Of a DNA stretch of 64,000 nucleotides, positions 39,501 to 49,905 are shown one piece after another. Source of the DNA: Strix aluco. Its lineage: Eukaryota > Chordata > Aves > Strigiformes > Strigidae. A program made the position numbers and the translations under genes. The notes under the pieces were generated by a model that worked only from the letters and a program-made list of their open reading frames with translations, was not told the DNA's origin and searched no databases. Position 1 is the first letter of the stretch. Every line of letters begins with the position of its first letter. The DNA is taken from contig NC_133932.1 of assembly GCF_031877795.1 (NCBI RefSeq), forward strand, positions 39,880,180 to 39,944,179, in the 5' to 3' direction.

Positions 39501-39746
39501 GGTGCCTGTGTACAAGGCACTCCTCAGCTTTGTTCTCTGGATACCCCTTCTCTCTGCTGCTCTTCTTGCTGGGACAGAGGACAGCAGAGTTGTCTTCTCT
39601 GTGCTGAAGACACTTCTACCTTCATCAAAATTCCTGTTTGCAAACCTCTCCATGATTTAAGCTACACGCTCTGAGGAGAAACACTCCTCCTGCTCAGTGG
39701 CTGCAGGGAAGGTCAAGATAAGTGGGGAGCTGGATGCTTCTGCCCC

Positions 39747-39776
39747 CCTTTGCTTGTGGGGCCTTTGCTTGTGGAG
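39747..39776. repeat. 15-bp tandem duplication
   Basis: CCTTTGCTTGTGGGG is followed immediately by CCTTTGCTTGTGGAG. The copies differ at one base. Confidence 0.85.
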
Positions 39777-40731
39777 CAGGGACTGTCTGGTGATAGCCAG
39801 AGAAAAGTTCATTCCCCTTGTCAGAGCTTCGCTGAGATAGAAGAAGATGGTGAAGGTGATATGATCACCTTTATATTCAGAGCAGGGGGTGGGCAGCAGG
39901 AGAATATGTCACTTCACAGGTAGCTAATGGTGCTGCCTGGGATGGCTAATGGTGTTGATGGGCTCTTCTCCAGGGAGTCTGCTGGGCTGCAAGAGCAGGG
40001 CTGGGCTTAGAGGGCTGTTACCAGACTCCTGCCCACTTTCCCTCTGCAGACAACAAACTTGCCCTTGAAGCTGGTGGGAGATGGTCTCCTCCTACATAAA
40101 AGCCATCAGCCTCTGTCAAGCCTTGTCCAGGTGGTCAGTGTACAGCATGGTTTCTGAGGGCTGCCTGGGAGTTTCATTTTTTGTTTTAGGCTGCTTGCTC
40201 AGCTGCCAGTTGGGGTGACTGCCCCAGTGTGCTGCTGCTCAGCCAGGCGCCCAACTGTGCCTGTGCCTGAACCGCTGGCCTGGCTCCTGCTGCAGCCCTG
40301 CCTTGTCCCCCCAGCCTCCCCCCAACACAGCCCCCTCTGTAGCCCTGTGGCTTCAGCTCCTGACTTCCACCTCACACTGACTCCACTTTTATCCACCCAT
40401 CACGTAGCATGGACAGATTCTCTGGATTATTCTGCCTGACTTCTGATCTGCTTTGTACCTTGTCAAGCTCCTTGACAATCTGCTCACTGTTGACTGTAAG
40501 CTCCTGGTATAGTTGCCCCCTTCCTGGATGGGAGGACCTCTCAAAAGACAATTTGCTAACGTCAGTTAACAATTTATTCCATCAAAAATGTGTATACTTG
40601 GGGGGAGCGAGGGCTAGTGCGTGCAAGTGGGTTGTAAACAAGGTGGGAAGGGAGCAAGGGATGCGCAAGTGGGAAGCAGAGAGGAATGGTTTGTGTATCT
40701 TTGGTGTTTGTGTGTAAGCACATGTATGTGA

Positions 40732-40815
40732 GTCAGACCAGAGGTCTGCCTAGCCTAACACCCTGTCTCCAGCTCTGGACAACAGCAGATACTTATGGAA
40801 AGAGCATAAGAAATG
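40732..40815 (+). repeat. ancient amniote interspersed repeat fragment
   Basis: The segment beginning GTCAGACCAGAGGTCTGCC and continuing CTAG-CCTAACACCCTGTCTCC, then a CAGCAGATACTTA block and AAGAGCATAAGAA, matches in order a widespread amniote interspersed repeat that I remember from reptile genomes. In that repeat the core reads GTCAGACCAAAGGTCCATCT. I cannot assign the exact family name (CR1/L3-end or SINE). It is diverged and short, so it is very old. Confidence 0.55.
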
Positions 40816-42568
40816 AGATATTCACATATTTTTAACATGTTAAACAGGCAGGTTCTTTGCAAAGACTATGAGAGAGCGTTGCTGTGGGTTGTTACTTGGC
40901 CTCCACTCAAACCTTTCTACTGTTAATAATTATTTTCTTCAATGAGTTATTTATTCACTATTAGCAGTACAAATTAATGCTGCGGTTTTGTGGAGGAGTG
41001 ACCTGCTGAGAGTTACAGACAAGTTTTCTTTAGTCTTAAGTTTCCTGCAGCCAACAGGGTGCACAGAGAGAAATATTACAAATGTATATAACACAATACA
41101 GTGCCTACACAGGCTATCTAGTCTCCATGTATCAAAAATACTTCTATTTTTTATTGCCACTGTTTTGTTTTTATGACATCCTGCTCAACCTTTATAGCCT
41201 TACAGCAGTCACTGTCACAGCTTTTGAGACGAGGCTAATAAAAGACATCTTGTGGTCGTCTCCACCACCCATAACTCACAACAAAATTAAGCTAGACATT
41301 TATGGAGTTGTCCGTTCAGTGCAGTAAATAAGCAGAATTTGGAATGTGCGCATATAATTTACCAAGGTAGTTGAACTAACTCGTTAGAAAAAGAAAAAAA
41401 GTAATTAACCTGCCACAGAAATTACTTCAACGCAAAATGACTTTGATGCAAAACAGGCAAAGTGCGGAAATAGACTCTCACTGATTACTGCTGCAGTCCT
41501 TGCAGTTCAGCATGAATTTCTAGTCTGTTACTCAAAATTGGGAATATCTGCGACATCGTGATAAGTAACAACAGAAAGTCATCATAACAGGTAAGCAAAA
41601 GGTCAATGTACATAATCCTGACATTCATCAGTTTTACAGTACAATAGCTTTGGTACCCTCTGGAGTCCTCTGATTTCCACAGCCCTTCAGTATCTCCTGG
41701 CATGAGGATGATCTATGCTACCTTCTTGGGTGTTGGTTTTTTTAATTGGTAGACACAGTGCAAGATCTCTTTTTTAATCAACAAAGTCATGTATGGTTTT
41801 CACTCTCAGTATCTTAAAAAATCTCCTTCTTAACATAGCAGTATGATAGCAGTGGGGAGGCTCGTTTCCTGGACATCAGAGATAAGACACAGATGAGCTT
41901 GTGCAAAGAGTCCACTGTTTTTAGAAGTAGGTCCATGTGCAGATTAAACAAAACTGAGACTTGTGACCTTCAAGTGTAAGATCAAAAGTCAAGCTAAGGT
42001 TTGCTTAGATTTTTGCTCAATGTGGGTTGTGTTGAAATATCTCTAGAAAAGAGGACACACCAACAATATCACACCATCGGATTGCTTTCCCTCCATTCAG
42101 CCCCACAAAGTCAGATGAGAGTTATTACTGACTGCTGTGAGGTCAAGGTTTCACCTGGGAAATTTATCCAAATCATAAGGTCTCTGCAGTAACTAGTAAT
42201 ACTTAATAAAAATAGACACTCTCTGCCCTTTTTAGGCTGTGTATTTTAAAGCTACTTTACAAAGGAGGAAAATAGTGTGCAGCTGTAACAAAATGAAAGA
42301 AAAAATACTCCCACAAGTGACAACAGCGAAACTTTTTAGATATGTATTTTGTTTTCTCTTGTGTCCATATTTAAAAAGCAAAGCAGGGGAATTCTCTGAA
42401 GAGCCTCCAATAATAGCCAATTTTAATGCAGAGTTCTCCGTATGGATCTGTTTGGTTGTATACAGTGCAACCCATATTATGCTCAGAGGAAATCTCAGAG
42501 TAACCCCTTCATAGTGATCTAGTCCTCCCAATTAAACCCTCTGCAAGACTATGCATAAGCAACCTTAC
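40816..42568. other. non-coding stretch, no gene seen
   Basis: Unique AT-rich sequence with no coding exon, repeat tail or array that I can support. Confidence 0.5.
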
Positions 42569-42733
42569 GCCAGTGTGGTGGTTTGACCTTGGCTAAATGC
42601 CAGGTACTCACCAAATCACTCTATCACTTCCCCCCCCTTCCCCTTTTTTTCTCAACAGGGCAAAGAGGGGAAAGAAAATAAGATAGGGAAAAAAAACCAA
42701 CAAACCAACCCTTGTGGGTAAAACAACAGCAGT

Positions 42734-42739
42734 TTTAAT
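42734..42739 (-). terminator. LTR polyadenylation signal ATTAAA (minus strand)
   Basis: The plus strand reads TTTAAT. In LTR sense ATTAAA lies about 175 bp after the TATA box, as expected for a short R region. Confidence 0.65.
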
Positions 42740-42912
42740 ATAAGCAAAGCGAAGCAAAGGTCCACACGCGGAAGCAAAAAGAAAACAGATTTTTTCTCTA
42801 CTTCCCATGAACAGGCGATGTCGGGCCTTCTCAGGAAGCAGGGCTCCAATACGTGTAGTGGTTGCCTCGGAGGACCAAGGGTGACCCCACCCCCTTCCTC
42901 CTTTCTCCCAGC

Positions 42913-42918
42913 TTTATA
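42913..42918 (-). promoter_or_regulatory. TATA box of the minus-strand LTR
   Basis: The plus strand reads TTTATA, so TATAAA on the minus strand. It sits directly downstream (in LTR sense) of a CRE-like ATGACGTC at 42,926-42,933. This is the canonical U3 core promoter of the LTR. Confidence 0.7.
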
Positions 42919-43187
42919 CTGAGCAGACGTCATATGGTATGGAATATCCCTTTGGTCAGTTCGGGTCAGCTGTCCTGGTTGTGTCCCCACCCAAGATCTT
43001 GCCCACCCTGTCCCACTGTGGGGGGAAATGTCGGAAAGAGCCTTGGTGCTGTGTAAGCACTACTCAGCAGTAGCCACCACACCAGTGTGCTATCAACACC
43101 CTGCCAGCTCCCAACATAAAACACAGCACCATGAGGGCTGCTACAGGGGAAAACCAATTCTGGCTCAGCCAGACCCGGTACAGCCAG

Positions 43188-45728
43188 GATTGTTAATCAG
43201 TAATATGTGACTCTGCAATCTAACAACAGGCTTACATTAATATTATTAAATTATTGTTTACATTGCAGTAATTCCCAGATACTCCAGTCAAGAGCAGAGC
43301 CACTATAGTGCTGCTCAATTGTAGATTAAAGTTCAATTTAGGCCCTGGGGAGTATGCTTTCTAAAGCAAAAAAGAGAGTCCCTGCTGGTGTACAGAAGGA
43401 AGTTTAATTGCCTTCTGCTTGGGTGTGCAGCGTTACCCCAGCTGAGGGTACAGCCCAAAGGAGCTGGGACAGATGGGGGATAAATTTTCTCCTCCCTCTT
43501 TCTGTGTCACAGCTATGTCATCCCACCTCATTCACCTGTTCCTCTGTGTCCACTTTGAACCCCCCTTCTCCAGCTACCCCACATGTGTTCCTTGATGAAC
43601 CTTTCTTTCTCTTTATACATATGCTCAGATCCCAAAGGCATGCTCTCCTACCGAGGCCTCCTCCAAATGAGACTCTGTCCCTTGTCCGCAGTGGGAACCC
43701 TCTCCAGATGACCCCTTTCCCACCAGAGTTCCTTCCAGCAGGAATTTTGTGGCAGTCGAGCAGGGGTTCCCATATCCCTAGGGAAGTATTGCTCTGACCC
43801 TAACACCAGCATGCTTTAAGGGCTCAGGACCCATGCTCTTCTCTGAGAGACAGGGTTGGTGCCTGGGGCAAGGTTTTGGGCAGTGAGCGGGAAGGAACTT
43901 GCCCTCACCACCATGCATTGCTGCAAATCATCTATTAATTGCGCTGAATGAAAAGCAAATACCATGACGGTATTGCTCAGCAGGCTCACCCTGGGAATCA
44001 CAGCCTTTCTAATTGAGACAGAATAAGGGAAATAAAAGGGGAGTTTGACTTCACTTTTTTTCCCCCAAATTATGGAGAGGTCAGACATGACTGCTTACAC
44101 AAGCAGTAACCCCATGGATTAAATGACAAGTTAAAGCTCCAGGGTTCAGCAGCCATGGTTGCTTAAAAGTACCACAGTGCTTGATTTTGATTAACACAAG
44201 TTTTGCAAATGGAGCTGGTAGAAATGTCTTATTCCCTGTTCTCTCCTTGGCTGCTGCTGTATAATGCTGTAAGCTGACTGGTTTGCTATATTCCTAGGAG
44301 AGGAGAAAAAAGATTGGTAAGAAAATATCCCAAAATATATCAGACTGTACTAGGGTAGAAAATGAGATTCAGTTTGATACAATGGGTGGAAATGTTCCTT
44401 CTCAAAATCTGACTGCTATCACAGTTTTATCTGAATTTGTATAAAGTGCATAATTTTTATGTCCCTAGGTGACACAACATCACCTTCCCTACTGTCCCAG
44501 CAACGTAGCAAAATCCTAGCTACGTTTTTAGCACTGCTGCTTACCTGCTGTGACTCAGACGAGAGTTGTTCCACTAGTATTCTTCACAATCAAAGCTAAA
44601 AATAATTCTCTCTAAAGAGACAAAGACTGTCAGATAGGAAGAGTTTTTATTAGCGATGGGAGTTTGTTTCACTTTTTTTTGTAATTTTAGGAGACTCAGT
44701 TAGAGAAACAGCTTCCTCTCTTGTACACAATTTTCCTGGGAGCAAATCGATGAATTTAATTTGATTTTGAACCTTGCTGCACAATCAATAATGCTTCAAG
44801 TCTGGAAGCAAATCTCATGGAAAGCGACTTCAATCTGAGATTTCAAATCAGCATCCCTAAAATTCAGATGTGAAACCCCTTTCCCCCAAAAACAAGAGCG
44901 GTTTGCTTTTCACCAAATCCATATTAAGAAGAGGGCTATACATGCTAGTTAGAAGAGACCAAACTCTGGTACTGCTCTCTGAAAAGCTGCAAAAATAAGG
45001 TGTAGAAATAACGCAAGGAATGCAGTCCAGTCTTGGTAGTCCTACAGGGTAGTCTATTCTCATATGTGGACTTCATACGCTAGCAATGGTAACACACGTT
45101 TGCCCAAACCTCTGCAGCAACATGCTTCTACGTGCCTTGGATGGGAAGGGAGAATAGGGGCAGAAAACTCCTTTTCATTGGATCTCTGCCCTGATTTTTT
45201 ACAAATTAAGGCAGGTGTCAGACACATTCACACTTTGCATGATCGGGCAATGCTATTAGTCCATCTTACTGTGTGACTGCATTGTCCACATTACTCACTG
45301 CAGGAGGCTAGAGATGTATTCACTTATACTGGGACTGGATTAAGCTACTGGCCAGTCTATGCTGAAATTTTTTTCTAAAACACCAGTTATCAAGCTTTTA
45401 GCCTTCCCTTCACCCTTTGTCCAATTTCATTTATTCTCTTGTTACTCACATTATGGTCTGTTTAGCCCAACCTATCTATTTGTGACAGGTGGGAATTGGG
45501 GAGTAATTCTTGGTTGGTGTAAAGTACCAGGCTTACGTCCATAGATTCGATGGATGTGACAGTTAATTTCAACTGCAGACCTTCCCTTTGTCTTTTCAAT
45601 GATTTAAGTTTCTTTCTGTTTAGTCATACTTGAGAAAAATCTCTACAGAACATTGTAATTTTACCAGTGATGGTCTGCATAGTTCTGGGTCCTTCTTACG
45701 TACATTTGTGATTTCAAATGAAATCAGA
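43188..45728. other. non-coding stretch, no gene seen
   Basis: No coding exon or mobile element supported. The longest frame (129 codons, 43,408-43,797) shows no recognisable domain. Confidence 0.5.
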
Positions 45729-45852
45729 ATATTTATATTTATATTTATATTTATATTTATATTTATATTTATATTTATATTTATATTTATATTTATATTT
45801 ATATTTATATTTATATTTATATTTATATTTATATTTATATTTATATTTATAT
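45729..45852. repeat. ATATTT hexanucleotide array (about 20.7 copies)
   Basis: The unit ATATTT is repeated without a single interruption for 124 bp. It creates spurious open frames on both strands (poly-Ile-Phe on plus, poly-Ile-Asn on minus) that are not genes. The perfect uniformity suggests a young, length-variable microsatellite. Confidence 0.97.
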
Positions 45853-48800
45853 AGGATGCCTTAGTAAGTGGCTGACAATATTCTGACAAGTAGTTCCCAC
45901 AAAAATTTACCTCTTTAACCTGTGATAGACCCTGCTAAGCACCTTGAATGGATGAATTTGTGCAAAAGAGGGATTTGCAGATTTTAAACCACAAGGAGTT
46001 TTGATTGTGTAGGGTGAGGATCTCTACAACACAATCCACCTTCCCAAAAATCTTGTTAGAATCATGACTTTTGGGGGAAAACCCACTCAAGAAAAAACCC
46101 AAACACAGCTTTTGTTTTTTCAATTTTAAGGTTATCAGAAGTAGGAAATCCACCATAACCATTGCAACAGCTTTCTAATGGGTTGCCAGAAACGGGAAAT
46201 CCAACATTAGTATAGCTTGGTAATGGTTATCTATCCTCACATTGCAGATCTTGCATGTCATTTTTAGTTTAGGTTTATAGCTTCAGCGAGTCAATTGGAC
46301 TTTTTTGTTTGGTAGATGGAAGAGCCCTCACTTATCAGATTTCTTCTCCCATGTAGATAGATATTTACAGCCTGTGATCTAATTATCACTCTATCCTTAT
46401 TAAGCTAAACAGGCTGAGCTACTTGAGAAATCCCAAATCTTATTTATTACCCAGACATCAAGAGATGATATATAGGAAACTAAAGACATTCTTCTTGTCA
46501 TGGTTTTGGTGTCTTGATTAAATTTTTCTTCAGGCATGATTTTGTGCTAAACAAATGTTTATCTGGTTCTTCTTCTTTCCCATTCGTTGCTACCATGTTG
46601 CCCTCCTGAATGATTCAGTCAGGTTTACTTCCTTTGAGGACAGGTCCTTCTGCTGCAGTGAGGCCACGTTGACTGCACAGGTTTCTGTCTACATAAAGTT
46701 GGAGCGTCAAAACTGAATCCCTTAGTCTACATCACACTTGCTATGTGTGCATTGCTTCCGGAGCCATTGGCTGTCCGCGCTCCTGTTCCTAATTCAGAAA
46801 TTATTTTCATTCAATAGCCTCCCAATTCCCCAGAAGTCCTAAAATTTCTTAAGCATCACATGAGGCTGTGATGCTAATGCTGGTGTGCACCATTACAAAC
46901 GAATGGCCTGTTAAGTTTGGAAGGCTGTATGATCTGAGTTACATCACAAGGCTCAGCCCCAGGAGAGGAAGAGCACTACTTCTGTGGTCTCTGTGTTTGT
47001 CTTGGGCAAGATGTTTGTTTCCTTTTTCTTAGAGTGAACTTCCCAACAAGCACCGCCTGTCTTTCTTGGATAGTCAGATTGCTGTTTTGAAAGCAGACTT
47101 GACTATTTCACGGTTTCTGCTGAGCAGTTATCAATTTTATCCCATACCACTCTCCACTGTCTTTGATCAAGTGTCTCATCAGTTACTATTTGCTTCCTAC
47201 TAATGACTTCTGGCTGTGTAGAATTCCCCAGGCCATCTTCCCACAGCCTGCGGACCTCTGTTCACCTCCACCGCACAAAACACTGCCTTGTCCCCTTGGC
47301 TGCCAAGACCACCTCCCTGCCCTCCTCTCTCCGTGATTAGTTCCTTTCTGCCTTGAATTTGGGAAGACAGTGGTGTTCAGAAAGCATCTTTTGCCCTTCT
47401 ATTTAATATGGACTTTATCATAATTTAAATTAGTGGGTAAATTCAGGCAAATGGCAAACAAAACTGCCATATACCGTATTTGCTGTAAATATTTGTGCAT
47501 ACTTTCTGACACGTTATAGAACATAGCACTACCATGCGAAGTGCTTAGTGTATACAAAATGGAGAATAAAGAAAGGGACAAGTGGACAAGAGGGAAAAAA
47601 GAAAGGGACAAGTGGACCAGAGGGAAAATTAGGTTATTTTCTTTGGAGAGAGTTGCAATACAGGGCTCCTTGAAGCTACCTCCCTCACCCCGTATGCTGT
47701 GCCATGGCCATATGCATGGCAGAGATTACAGTTGTTGCTGTTTGGCACAGCTATAAGATCATGGACAAATTGTAGCTGTGATTGCATCAGTTTCACTGAA
47801 GAGAAAACAACATGAACATGACATTCCCTTCCTCTTTCTGACAAGGCAATTATGCTGAATTAATCTTTCTTAAGACCGGCCTTAATTGTTTCTGGTTTTC
47901 TGCAGTATATTTATCTGTGTTGCTGGGTTTGTTTTTTTCCCTGAGAGAAGCTGCCCTTAACCTCCTGACTTGATAATTTCAGACTACTTTGAACGGCAGG
48001 TTTTATAAAACAACAGCTATAAAATTTAATGCTGCTAAGGGAATAGTTAGGTATATCTACATATTATGATCATAAAGGCATATGATCTTCAGACATTGAC
48101 CATAGAAAACCTTTAATTCAAGATTGCATATATTTCCTCCTATCCCAGTGATGTTTCAGACCATAACTTAAGCAAAACTCCTCTCTTCTGTGTCATCCCA
48201 TGCTGATGGCCAGAAACTCCCTATACAGGGACAGTCCAACATTGCTGGTGAAGCTTCAAAAACCTATTTGCAACCCAGACCCAAGCAGCCCAAGCCTGCT
48301 GCACCTCCTAACCATGGTCAATGCAAAGGTTCCTATTGCTTTAATAGGTGATGAATCAAGCTCACAAGGAGCAAGTCTGAGTAAAAAACACCTCCATGCA
48401 GACATCTACTGTGAGAAGGTGTCTGTATCCCCCCTCCCCAATAAGCAAGGGATGTTTATATGGACTGGTGACAGGGTCAGGCTGTGGAGCACTGCTCAGT
48501 GAGACAAGCCAGTTACCAGCAGCTAGAAACACAGAAGGGAATTGTAGGCACATTGAACATCCTTGAGTGAATTTAGGATTGCTTTTCCACTTAACAAGTG
48601 AGGTTGCCACACTGGGGAGGCTTGGGAGAATTTACTTAAAAGGCAATCATATAGCACAGGAGGCGTTTTTCAGGCACAGGTGTCCCACTGTACTTTACAA
48701 TCAAATAATTAATGCCCACGAAAAACTAGGAAGACCATCCCAAGTTTAGAGGTAGGTAAATAAACATTGAGATGTTGGTGTGCATCATTCACTGATTTAA

Positions 48801-49313
48801 TGAGTGCTATCACAGCAGAACCCAGGAGTTCTGAGCAATTAAACCCAAGGTAAAATTGTAGAGAGCAGAGTAGATTTTATTTTTAAAGTCTCCAAAGAGT
48901 AACTGAAAACATCCCCTTTGTCAAATATGTCTTAAATTTAAAGCAAGGCAAATAATCCATACTAGTAACAGACTACCTTGGGATCTTTTTGCCTCTTGTT
49001 TCTCCCTCTTGGCAGAATTGGAGCTGATCTCATGCCTTTTAATGAGATGTGTCCCAGTTGGAAATGGCAACTTCTACCGTTTTTCCCAAAACCCCATGTT
49101 CAGACTGTTTTCTGAAACACTCTAAACATCTGTACTTGTCCTGTGAATTGCATGGTGGAATATATTGTAAGGAAGTAGTATCTTGGTGTTCTGAAAAAAA
49201 AAGAAAATCAGGATATTAACTTCAACTCTTTACCTTCTCCGTACTTTCAACAGTTAGTCCTAAGACTGAAAAGCTGGTCTGTACACTCATGAAACAAAAG
49301 CAGGTTGATATAT
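45853..49313. other. non-coding stretch, no gene seen
   Basis: Unique AT-rich sequence holding only the 30-bp tandem duplication at 47,571-47,630. No exon is supported. Confidence 0.5.
47571..47630. repeat. 30-bp tandem duplication (2 copies)
   Basis: The unit beginning GAAAGGGACAAGTGGA is present at 47,571-47,600 and 47,601-47,630. One mismatch lies in the middle (ACAAG versus ACCAG) and divergence appears at the last two bases. Because the period is a multiple of three, the local open frame shows a repeated ERDKWTRGK peptide, but this frame has no other coding support. Confidence 0.9.
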
Positions 49314-49318
49314 GACAT

Positions 49319-49900
49319 TGTGCTGGCTTTGGCTGCATAGAGTTAATTTTCTTCGTAGTAGACATAGTATGGGCTATGTTTTGGATTTGTGCTGGAAACA
49401 GTGTTGATACACAGGGGTGTTTTCATTATTGCTGAGCAGTCCTAACACAGGGTCAAGGCTTTTTCTGCTTCTCACCCCACCCCACCAGCAAGCAGGCTGA
49501 GGGTGCACAAGAAGTTTAGAGGGGACACAGCTGGGACAGCCGACCCCAGCTCACCAAAGGGATATCCCACACCATATGATGTCATGCCCAGCATATAAAG
49601 CTGGGGGAAGGGGGCAATGTTCAGAGTGATGGCATTTGTCTTCCCAAGTCACCATTATGCGTGATGGAGCCCTGCTTTCCTGGAAGTGGCTGAACACCTG
49701 CCTGCCGATAGGAAGGGATGAACGAATTCCTTGTTTTCCTTTGCTTGCGCACACAGCTTTTGCTTTACCTGTTAAACTGTCTTTATCTCATCCCACAAGT
49801 TTTGTCACTTTTACCCTTCCAAAACTCTTCCCCATCCCACGGTTGGGGGGAGTGAGTGAGCTTAGGGGGCTTAGCTGCCAGCTGGCGTTAAACCACAAGA
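49319..49900 (+). mobile_element. solo ERVL-like LTR (582 bp), 5-bp TSD
   Basis: The element starts TGTGCTGGCTTTGGCTGC and ends GGCGTTAAACCACAAGA, the last bases being a mutated form of the usual ACAACA end. A perfect 5-bp target duplication GACAT flanks it (49,314-49,318 and 49,901-49,905). Internal order is CRE-like TGATGTCA at 49,577-49,584, TATAAA at 49,594-49,599 followed by GCTGGGG, then a decayed polyadenylation hexamer GTTAAA at 49,771-49,776 with CTGTCTTTATCTCA after it. It is the same family as the minus-strand LTR at 42.6-43.2 kb. No gag, pol or env sequence adjoins it. The damaged 3' end and polyadenylation site indicate it is not recent. Confidence 0.93.
49594..49599 (+). promoter_or_regulatory. 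TATA box of the LTR
   Basis: TATAAA lies 10 bp downstream of the CRE-like TGATGTCA (49,577-49,584), with the same spacing and flanking CTGGG as in the related LTR on the minus strand. This is the U3 core promoter. Confidence 0.7.
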
Positions 49901-49905
49901 GACAT

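Larger units (their letters stand above)
32033..40731. other. non-coding stretch, no gene seen
   Basis: Nearly 8.7 kb without a supportable gene. It contains a triple ACTTTTAAAC repeat at 36,499-36,540 and a T run with a CCCTGCAG end at 38,159-38,187 that resembles a splice acceptor. There is also a 15-bp duplication at 39,747-39,776. The longest frames (145 codons minus at 34,035-34,472; 155 codons plus at 37,826-38,293) have no recognised domain. Confidence 0.5.
42574..43182 (-). mobile_element. solo ERVL-like LTR (609 bp), minus strand, 5-bp TSD
   Basis: Read on the minus strand, the element starts TGTACCGGGTCTGGCTGAGC and ends GGTCAAACCACCACA. The flanks are a perfect 5-bp target duplication GCCAG (42,569-42,573 and 43,183-43,187), which fits an ERVL-type (class III) integration. 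Minus-strand order is: CRE-like site at 42,926-42,933, TATAAA at 42,913-42,918 followed by GCTGGGA, then ATTAAA polyadenylation signal at 42,734-42,739. The core around the TATA box (GACCAAAGGGATAT, CCATATGA, TATAAAGCTGGG) is shared with the LTR at 49,319-49,900, so the two belong to one family. C- and A-rich homopolymers near 42,630-42,700 are part of its 3' portion. No internal viral sequence remains. Confidence 0.92.

Noticed and set aside
45620..45889. Poly Ile-Asn and Ile-Phe reading frames on the two strands
   Set aside because: They are translations of the ATATTT hexamer array, not proteins.
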